From: VMCP01 sp964527775
Lineage (GTDB): Bacteria > Bacteroidota > Bacteroidia > NS11-12g > UBA955
DNA length: 64,000 nt
NCBI GenBank assembly: GCA_964527775.1
Contig: CAZGQS010000003.1
Span: 92,623 to 156,622, forward strand
Direction of reading: 5' to 3'
A model generated the notes under the pieces. The model was not told where the DNA came from, searched no databases, and saw nothing but the letters and a program-made list of their open reading frames with translations. This document shows, piece after piece, positions 53,437 through 61,076 of this stretch. Numbering within the stretch: position 1 is the stretch's first letter; each line of letters starts with the position of its first letter. The position numbers and the translations under genes are program-made.

Positions 53437-55191
53437 TCAGCGTATATCCATCGACCAAGGTAATCTCATCTGATAGCCTTGCATTGATTTAATGGCTTGC
53501 AGTTCTTGAACTACAGAAGCGCTTATTCCCAAATCTTCCGCTAATTTAATTTGTTGCTTGGCGAAAGCATCGCTAAATTCTTCACCAAGTAAGCTTTCAA
53601 AAGGATTTTTGGGTTCCGGAAATACCATGATTTTGTAATCCTTTAAATTCGCCTTTTTAGATGCAGATGCAATTGCTCTATCAATGCCTCCAAGGTCGTC
53701 AAGTAGTCCCAATTCTTTTGCTCTAACACCGCTGTAAACTCGACCTTGAGCAATCTCATGAACCGCTTCTTTTTTCATCTTTCTTCCCTTAGATACAACC
53801 GTTAAAAAATCATCGTAGATCTGATCTACCATTGCTTGAATTTTAGCACCTTGACTTGGACTTATACCTTGGTCAGGTCTCCACAACTCTGAATGATCGC
53901 CGGTGTTAATGGACTCATAGGTTAAACCAAATTTATCTCTGTAAAGTTTTTGGGTATTTGGAAATAAGGCAAACACGCCAATACTTCCAGTTATACTGTT
54001 TGGTTGTGCAAAAATACTGTCGGCTAAGCATGATATGTAGTACCCTCCTGATGCGGCAACATTTCCGAAACTTACAATAACAGGCATCTTCTTTTTTGTC
54101 AATTCAATTTCTCGAGCAATGATATCGCTTGCCAATGAACTTCCACCTGGACTGTTGACTCTAAGAACTAATGCTTTGATTTGATTGTTTTCACGGATTT
54201 TTCGAATTTCTTTGACCAAGTCGTTACTTGCAATTTGATTTCCCGATTGTGTAGCCACACCACTTACAATTTCACCCTCTGCATACAATACCGCTATTTT
54301 ATTTTCAGAATAGGTATATTCAACTTCATTCTTCAAGAATTTTTTTAGGGTAATTTGTTTGTTGGTTTTGTACTTTTTTTCAACCCAAGCATCCACTTCG
54401 TCTTTATACGCCAATTGATCAATGAACATGAAATTCAACGCATGCTTTGACAAAAATACTTGTCCGTTTTTCGAAATCATTTTCAATGAATCAAAAGCTA
54501 AACTTCTCGATTCTGATATTCGCGAAATTTCATGATTGTGTATGCTTGTGATGTAGTCTCGAATTTGGGATTTATTTTCTTCTGATAATTTATCTTGAAT
54601 AAATGGTTCAACCGCTCCTTTGAATTTACCAACCTTGAAAACCTGAAATTCAACACCTAATTTATCCAGCATGCCCTTATACATCATGATGCCGCTTGAA
54701 AGTCCGTTGAATTCAATTAATCCTTTAGGATTTAAAAAGATTCTATTACAAGAGGTAGCGAGATAATATCCTTGTTCAGTGTAATTTTCAGAATAAGCTA
54801 TTACCGGTTTGCCTGATTTCCTGAAGGATATAAGGGCGTTTCTAATTTCTTCGGCTTGTCCAAATCCGCTTGCGAAATAACCTGGGTCAAGCAGTATACC
54901 TGTAATGTTTTGATTTGTGCTCGCATTCTCAATAGCTGTCAATATTTGATTCAATCCAACAGGTTCTTGTCCCGCAAAACCAGCAAAGAGTTCACCGAAT
55001 GGATCCGAATCAGATTTGTCACTCAAAACTGACGGTAAACTTAAGTTCAACCAAGTGTTTTCAGAGAGTTTTTCGGGTTCCTTTTCTCCTCCAAATTGGG
55101 CAATTGAAATAGCAATTAGAATTACCACAATAACAATTGATGAGAAAAATCCGAGTACGAATACTCCAAAGTATTTGAGAAACCGTTTCAT
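53437..55191 (-). CDS. sppA: Signal peptide peptidase SppA, 67-kDa type
   Basis: 584 residues, the long type with two repeated domains, anchored by one helix (VFVLGFFSSIVIVVILIAIS, about 10-30). The catalytic Lys191 (GKFKGAVEPF) and Ser381 (NVAASGGYY) correspond to the E. coli Lys-Ser pair. It degrades cleaved signal peptides in the inner membrane, on its periplasmic side. A two-box promoter lies just before it. Confidence 0.96.
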   Translation of the reverse strand: MKRFLKYFGVFVLGFFSSIVIVVILIAISIAQFGGEKEPEKLSENTWLNLSLPSVLSDKSDSDPFGELFAGFAGQEPVGLNQILTAIENASTNQNITGILLDPGYFASGFGQAEEIRNALISFRKSGKPVIAYSENYTEQGYYLATSCNRIFLNPKGLIEFNGLSSGIMMYKGMLDKLGVEFQVFKVGKFKGAVEPFIQDKLSEENKSQIRDYITSIHNHEISRISESRSLAFDSLKMISKNGQVFLSKHALNFMFIDQLAYKDEVDAWVEKKYKTNKQITLKKFLKNEVEYTYSENKIAVLYAEGEIVSGVATQSGNQIASNDLVKEIRKIRENNQIKALVLRVNSPGGSSLASDIIAREIELTKKKMPVIVSFGNVAASGGYYISCLADSIFAQPNSITGSIGVFALFPNTQKLYRDKFGLTYESINTGDHSELWRPDQGISPSQGAKIQAMVDQIYDDFLTVVSKGRKMKKEAVHEIAQGRVYSGVRAKELGLLDDLGGIDRAIASASKKANLKDYKIMVFPEPKNPFESLLGEEFSDAFAKQQIKLAEDLGISASVVQELQAIKSMQGYQMRLPWSMDIR

Positions 55192-55198
55192 AAAAGTA

Positions 55199-55227
55199 CA
55201 AATTTACTAAAAATGAAAACGCCACAA
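55199..55227 (-). promoter_or_regulatory. sppA promoter, TTG-N18-TAAATTTG
   Basis: On the minus strand TTG (55227-55225) and a perfect TAAATTTG (55206-55199) are 18 nt apart. The box ends 7 nt before the ATG. Confidence 0.6.
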
Positions 55228-55330
55228 TAGAATCTTCGTTGAATGAATCAATAAGTCCGATAATTCACTAAGCCATTTTGGATGTGGCTAAGATATTGAT
55301 TAATATTGAAAAAGTAGAAATTGTAGCTTC

Positions 55331-58300
55331 ATGAATAGAGTAAAGTGCATCATAACTTCCCTAGTTTTTTTGGGCGTAACAAACATCATTTTCGCAGCAA
55401 ATTATTATTGGGTTGGTGGAAGTGGATCATGGTCAGATTTAACACATTGGGCCACATCTTCTGGAGGTAGTTCATATCACAATCAAGTTCCCACCTTTCA
55501 AGATGATGTGTACTTTGATATCAATTCGTTTAGCAATGCGGGTGAGTCAATCAATTTGAATGTTTCTAATGCAGTATGCCGGAGTTTGATTTGGAATGGA
55601 GTTAAAAATAAACCCAAATTCACGAGCAGCGATAAAAGCTACTTCATCCGTATTTATGGAGACTTGCAGTTAGATAAAAATATGGATTTTGCTTTCGATG
55701 GATTTTTCACCTTCGAAGCAACGTCCACCGGAAATAAAATCACCACTGCCAATTTTAGAATTCAGAAGTTTGAATTTAAGGGACTTAATGGCGAATGGAC
55801 CCTTCAAGACTCGTTAAAATTATACGGCGATGTAAATGGCTGGGCCTTGGTCTTAAGCGCAGGACATTTAAAATCAAATAATAAAGTATTACAATTGAGG
55901 TCTCTGATTTCCTTGGGTAACAATTGGAGAAAATTAACTTTAGGAAGTTCGATTGTAAATCTAGTTGATGGTGAAGGAGGGTGGTATGCTCAAGACAATA
56001 ACTTCCACCTAGACGCCGGAACTTCTCAAATCAACTTATTGTATAAAGACTGGAGAAAACACTTTTTCCATAGGGTGCAAAGCCCTAAATCGGTATTTTA
56101 TAATTTAAATGTAGAATATAGATACCCCAAAGATATGATTGGTGATAATTTCAACTTTAGCGATTCTACTAGTTTTAATAAAATTGAAATTAAAAGTACT
56201 GTTAATGATGCTGAGTTTAGTGGAATCAATGTTAAAACCTTCATTTGTCACGAACGCGTAGATAATATGAGATTGAATTTTGCGAAAATCGGGAAATTGG
56301 TAATGCGCAATTCTTCATTTATTGATGGAAGTTTTACCGTAGATACGCTTTCACTAAAAGGCGGTGCAACATACGAATTTGGTGGAGGGCAAATCATAAC
56401 TGTCAATAAACTCATAGATTGGAAAGGGTCTTGTGGAAGACATGTGAATGTGAGAAGCAATTTTCCTGGCAATGTAGTAGAGTTTGCCATCAATACCCCA
56501 GCCGCTCAAAGCATTGATTATTGCAGATTACATCATTTGAAATTCACAGGTTCGTCTGCAGTTACCGCGTACAATCACATCCCAACATCTACAGTGTCCG
56601 GATTGGGTAGTACGTTTAACTTAACGACAAAGTTTTTATTCTGGGTGGGGCAACAAGGGAAATGGTCTGATCCAAACAATTGGTCTACTTCTAGCGGCGG
56701 TGCCGGACAAGCTTGCATCCCTGGGCCAATAGACTATGTGATTTTTGATCAAAATTCTTTTACTAATAATTTAGATACCTTATTTCTAGATCTAAGAGAA
56801 AACACCTGTTTCCAAATTAACTATGCTGTAAATGCAAACACAAGTGTATTCCATTCAACGGATTCTAATACGCTAAGAACTACGGGAAATATCTTGTTTT
56901 ATTCTAAGCCTGAAAACGACATGAAAGGTAGATGGATCATTAACAATTTTGAAGCAGCTGTGAATTCTTTAAGAACTGCGAATTTTCCATTTTCTCGACT
57001 CGAAATTGACTGTGAATCTGCAATTAGTGGAGTGGGATTGTTTGATTCATTAACCGTTCTCGGTTTCAATGACGGAATAAACTACGAAGCTTTAACATTA
57101 AAATCTGGAACTTTTGTTACTAGTAGCCGGCCAGTTAATACCAAGAAGTTTGTGAGTTACGGTCACCGTTCAAGAGAAATAAAAATGGGACAATCAAATT
57201 GGTATTCAAGAGACGCATGGGAGCCAGCTTGGTATGTTGAGGGAAGTAAATTCAAAATGGATTCTACCAATTACCACATTCAAATCTTTAGGTCTGATTG
57301 GAGAAAAGTGTTCTTCCATGTCGCACAATCTCCTTACGTAAAATACAATAAGGTAAGTTTTCAGGATCTTGTCCAAAATCCCCAAGGAACGGATATGATC
57401 AGAATCAGCGATAGCGCAGGATTTGGTGAGTTGAATCTTAAAAGTTACGTAGGTGAACTTTCCATTGAGAGGGCAGTAGTTAATAGGTTAAACTGTTTTG
57501 AGAAGGTGCTTTATCAGAATTCTCAAGGAGCAAAAATCAACACTGCTAGATATCATAAAGATGTAACTATGTATGGTAATACACTTTTTGATAGTCTAAT
57601 TTTTTACCCTGGCTCAGCCAATCAATTTCAGAAAGGAAATACCCAAACAGTAAATAAATATTTGGGTATCAAGGGGAATTGTAGAGGACTGATTTCGCTC
57701 ACATCTAGTGAAAAAGGTGAACTAACTAAGTTTGATTATAAAAAGGATACCGCCCATGGCGATTATCTTGCAATTCAAGATATTGAAGGTTTGGGAACGG
57801 CCAAATACATTGCCAAAAATGCCTCTGATAGAGGAGGGAATAAGAATTGGAATATTTCTCTTCTAACTGGAAGAACTTATTATTGGGTCAACGATTCGGG
57901 TATGTGGAGCAATCCCAATCATTGGTCATTAACTTCGGGTGGCTCTCCTTCAGGTTGTATTCCGAGTCAATTAGATAATGTCATTTTCGATGGAAATTCA
58001 TTCAGCAAGAACGGTGAAATAGTTTACATCGATCTAGAAAATGCCAGTTGCAATAACATGACCTGGGATTTTACCGTGAGACCGGCAATATTAAAAGGTC
58101 CATACACCAGTACATTGAAAATCTTTGGAGATTTAAGACTTAGGCCCAACGTTGATTATAAATTCGAGGGTTTTGTGAATTTAGAAGCCACTGATACTGG
58201 AAATGCAATTTATCCCTACTTTAAGCCAATTGTAAGATTGAATATTGTAGGTACAGGTTCATGGCGTTTGTATGATTCTTTGCAAGTAATAGGTGATAGA

Positions 58301-61027
58301 GATCAATGGGGTATTATGCATACTTCAGGAACATTTATCACTCAAGGGAATTATGTAAGAATGAGAAAATACTATTCGTATGGTGAGGCTGATAGACATT
58401 GGAACATGGTAGGTAGTTATGTAGAAGCTAATAATCCTCCAGATTACGGATGGGAAGTTCACGGAAAGAACTTTTATTTATCTGCTGATCGCTCTCATTT
58501 AGCCATGAAACGACAAGATTGGAGAAAGGCGTTTTATCATATGTCTACTTATCCGCGAGTAAAATTCAACAAAATTTCATTCCTTGATAAATGCAGCAAT
58601 CCCCAAGGTACTGACTTTTTTAGAGCAACGGACAGTTTAGAATTCAATGAATTGTACTTCGAAAGTTACCTTCAAGAATTGAGTATTCCTTATGCAAAAA
58701 TTGGAAAACTTCATGCAAAAGAGAAAGTGTATGGTCAATACTCAGATGCAAACCCTAATATAGAAAATAGGAATCACATCAAACATGCCACCATTAGGTA
58801 TGCAAAGTATGAAAATGAATGCGATTTCCTTGGATACCAAAGGTTTGACACTCTAGAGTTGAACCCTGGAGGAATCTATAAATTCGAAAATCAAAAGAGC
58901 TTTACCGTCAATAAATTATTTGATGCCGTAGGAAATTCTTGTTTCCCCATTACCATACAATCAACGTTGGTAAATAATGTAGATACCTTAAAGTTCAGCT
59001 CTACCACGAGTACTTTGATTGATTTTGTGGAAATGAGAGATCAACTAACATTGTCACCAGTTCAACAAAAAATTGGATCAAACAGTGTAGACGTTTCAGG
59101 AAATAAAAATTGGATTTTCGAAAATACCACCAAACAAAACTTGGGAATTGGTCCTGACACCATCTTGTGCCAAGGCGATTCTATCACTCTGAATACAAAC
59201 TTCTATAAAGGTGCTTTCGGATATTTATGGAGCACCGGTTCAACAAAGCCAACACTTAAAATTAAAAAAACAGGCGAATATTGGGTTAAAGTAACATTTA
59301 CTTACCGTGGTGATACCTGTTGGAAATACGATACGTGTAAAGTCATTTTTACCCCTTTGAAATTAGGTATTTCTACTTATAATGCTACATGTTCCACTTC
59401 ATTTGATGGGAAGGCAAAAGCAAAATACAACGGGTTAAATGCCTTGAAATCGTGGAAATGGTCAAACGGATCTTCAACAGATTCAGTGTCAAATTTAAAA
59501 TCAGGACTCAATTTCATTACAGCAACTGATGTAAAGGGTTGTTCTAGAACAGATACGGTAATCATTAACCATAATGTATTTAATCCACAACCTCTATCCA
59601 TTGATACATCATTCTGCGCATTAGCACGAAAGAAATTGGTATTGTATAACACAGATTCAACCAATTACACAGCTGACTGGTTTAATACTTCCAAAATAAT
59701 CCAAAAATCAAACAGCAATCAATTTCAAATAAATCAACAAGTAGGTGATTCTGTAATGGGTTATTATGCATTTAATAATAAAAATGGATGTATTGGCCCA
59801 TTGGTGTCTTACAAAATAAAAGGTATAGTGATAGCTGATAGTGTAACCATTCAATCTTATGACGCGAGATGTGCAAACACCAACGACGGTAGCCTGAAAT
59901 TAACATACAGCGGATCAAGACCTATAGATTCATTACTTTGGTCTAACAATATACTGGGAGACACTGTATATAGTGTTTTACCTGGAAAGTATAAAGTTCA
60001 AATAATAGGATTAGATGGTTGTATTTCAGAAGATTCTGCTGTTATTGGGTTCCAGAATTTACAACCACCAACACCCATTGACACAGTTGTTTGCGACAAT
60101 CAAGAAATTACATTGACAGTTGCATATATACCAGGGTTTATTATCAAATGGTCAGATACCAACGGATTGGTATTAGATACAGGTTCTCGATATACAATTA
60201 CGGCAAAACGAGATTCAATCATCAGATATGCTCAGTACTTAAGTCCGTTAGGATGTTTATCGGCTTTGAGTAAAGTAAAAATCAATGTACGTTCATTGCC
60301 TTCCAAGCCAACTTATGCATCTCCATTAACACTCTGTCTAAACCAACCGCATAGTTTACAAGTCAGTGGTTCAAACATCAAATGGTATTCATCCTTTAAT
60401 GATACATCAGGAACTGATACTATTCCCACCCCTAGAGTTGATTCATTGTTTAGACAGGTATTTTACTTGACTCAAAATGATGGATTTTGCACAAGCGTGA
60501 AAGATTCAATTGTAGCCAATGTGAATTCTTATGGGGTTTCAACCATTTCAGATACATCTATTTATAAAGGTTATGGTGTTTTCTTGACTGCAAATGGAGC
60601 ACAATCGTATTCATGGAGACCGTTTATTGGGTTGAGTGATTCAACAGGTGATGTAGTTCTAGCTGAGCCGCAAAGTTCTATTTGTTATGTAGTATATGGC
60701 AAAGCTGCAAATGGCTGTATCGGAACGGATACGGTTTGTGTAACCGTCTTAGATCCTTACAGCGTTAAATTACCAAATATTATCAGTCCAAATGGAGATG
60801 CTTTAAATCAAACCTGGCGCATAGATATGTTGCCAGAATTTGAAAAATATGAAGTCACTATCATGGACAGACAAGGCGCCGTAATTATGAAAAAATCACC
60901 CTACGATAACTCATTCAATGGCTCAGATTCAAACGGTAAAGAGCTCGAAAACGGCGTCTATTTTTACTATTTGAAACACACTGAACAAGATATAAAATTC
61001 AAGGGTTACATTCAAGTGATACGTTAA
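55331..61027 (+). CDS. Giant T9SS type B surface protein with three ~410-residue modules
   Basis: A 1898-residue protein. A signal peptide ends about residue 22 (TNIIFA). Three homologous modules begin at about 25 (YYWVGGSGSWSDLTHW), 434 (FWVGQQGKWSDPNNW) and 850 (YYWVNDSGMWSNPNHW). Each has an SSGG or TSGG turn, a D(x)VxFDxNSF motif and later KDWRKHFFHRVQSP, SDWRKVFFHVAQSP or QDWRKAFYHMSTYP. A PKD-like domain starts near 1265. Two SprB-like repeats follow (about 1345-1410, YNATCSTSFDGKAKAKYNG, and about 1500-1570, YDARCANTNDGSLKLTYSG). An Ig-like region and a type B sorting domain close it (LPNIISPNGDALNQTWRIDM ... LENGVYFYYLKHTEQDIKFK). It is exported through the T9SS; an adhesin role is inferred. 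Confidence 0.92.
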   Translation: MNRVKCIITSLVFLGVTNIIFAANYYWVGGSGSWSDLTHWATSSGGSSYHNQVPTFQDDVYFDINSFSNAGESINLNVSNAVCRSLIWNGVKNKPKFTSSDKSYFIRIYGDLQLDKNMDFAFDGFFTFEATSTGNKITTANFRIQKFEFKGLNGEWTLQDSLKLYGDVNGWALVLSAGHLKSNNKVLQLRSLISLGNNWRKLTLGSSIVNLVDGEGGWYAQDNNFHLDAGTSQINLLYKDWRKHFFHRVQSPKSVFYNLNVEYRYPKDMIGDNFNFSDSTSFNKIEIKSTVNDAEFSGINVKTFICHERVDNMRLNFAKIGKLVMRNSSFIDGSFTVDTLSLKGGATYEFGGGQIITVNKLIDWKGSCGRHVNVRSNFPGNVVEFAINTPAAQSIDYCRLHHLKFTGSSAVTAYNHIPTSTVSGLGSTFNLTTKFLFWVGQQGKWSDPNNWSTSSGGAGQACIPGPIDYVIFDQNSFTNNLDTLFLDLRENTCFQINYAVNANTSVFHSTDSNTLRTTGNILFYSKPENDMKGRWIINNFEAAVNSLRTANFPFSRLEIDCESAISGVGLFDSLTVLGFNDGINYEALTLKSGTFVTSSRPVNTKKFVSYGHRSREIKMGQSNWYSRDAWEPAWYVEGSKFKMDSTNYHIQIFRSDWRKVFFHVAQSPYVKYNKVSFQDLVQNPQGTDMIRISDSAGFGELNLKSYVGELSIERAVVNRLNCFEKVLYQNSQGAKINTARYHKDVTMYGNTLFDSLIFYPGSANQFQKGNTQTVNKYLGIKGNCRGLISLTSSEKGELTKFDYKKDTAHGDYLAIQDIEGLGTAKYIAKNASDRGGNKNWNISLLTGRTYYWVNDSGMWSNPNHWSLTSGGSPSGCIPSQLDNVIFDGNSFSKNGEIVYIDLENASCNNMTWDFTVRPAILKGPYTSTLKIFGDLRLRPNVDYKFEGFVNLEATDTGNAIYPYFKPIVRLNIVGTGSWRLYDSLQVIGDRDQWGIMHTSGTFITQGNYVRMRKYYSYGEADRHWNMVGSYVEANNPPDYGWEVHGKNFYLSADRSHLAMKRQDWRKAFYHMSTYPRVKFNKISFLDKCSNPQGTDFFRATDSLEFNELYFESYLQELSIPYAKIGKLHAKEKVYGQYSDANPNIENRNHIKHATIRYAKYENECDFLGYQRFDTLELNPGGIYKFENQKSFTVNKLFDAVGNSCFPITIQSTLVNNVDTLKFSSTTSTLIDFVEMRDQLTLSPVQQKIGSNSVDVSGNKNWIFENTTKQNLGIGPDTILCQGDSITLNTNFYKGAFGYLWSTGSTKPTLKIKKTGEYWVKVTFTYRGDTCWKYDTCKVIFTPLKLGISTYNATCSTSFDGKAKAKYNGLNALKSWKWSNGSSTDSVSNLKSGLNFITATDVKGCSRTDTVIINHNVFNPQPLSIDTSFCALARKKLVLYNTDSTNYTADWFNTSKIIQKSNSNQFQINQQVGDSVMGYYAFNNKNGCIGPLVSYKIKGIVIADSVTIQSYDARCANTNDGSLKLTYSGSRPIDSLLWSNNILGDTVYSVLPGKYKVQIIGLDGCISEDSAVIGFQNLQPPTPIDTVVCDNQEITLTVAYIPGFIIKWSDTNGLVLDTGSRYTITAKRDSIIRYAQYLSPLGCLSALSKVKINVRSLPSKPTYASPLTLCLNQPHSLQVSGSNIKWYSSFNDTSGTDTIPTPRVDSLFRQVFYLTQNDGFCTSVKDSIVANVNSYGVSTISDTSIYKGYGVFLTANGAQSYSWRPFIGLSDSTGDVVLAEPQSSICYVVYGKAANGCIGTDTVCVTVLDPYSVKLPNIISPNGDALNQTWRIDMLPEFEKYEVTIMDRQGAVIMKKSPYDNSFNGSDSNGKELENGVYFYYLKHTEQDIKFKGYIQVIR

Positions 61028-61052
61028 GGCACGGTTTATGCTGTGATTCTCA

Positions 61053-61060
61053 TAAATTTG
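61053..61060 (+). promoter_or_regulatory. -7 box TAAATTTG upstream of the 61077 gene
   Basis: A perfect TAnnTTTG match 16 nt before the ATG. No -33 TTG at the usual spacing. Confidence 0.35.
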
Positions 61061-61076
61061 TGAATTCGTTTAAACT

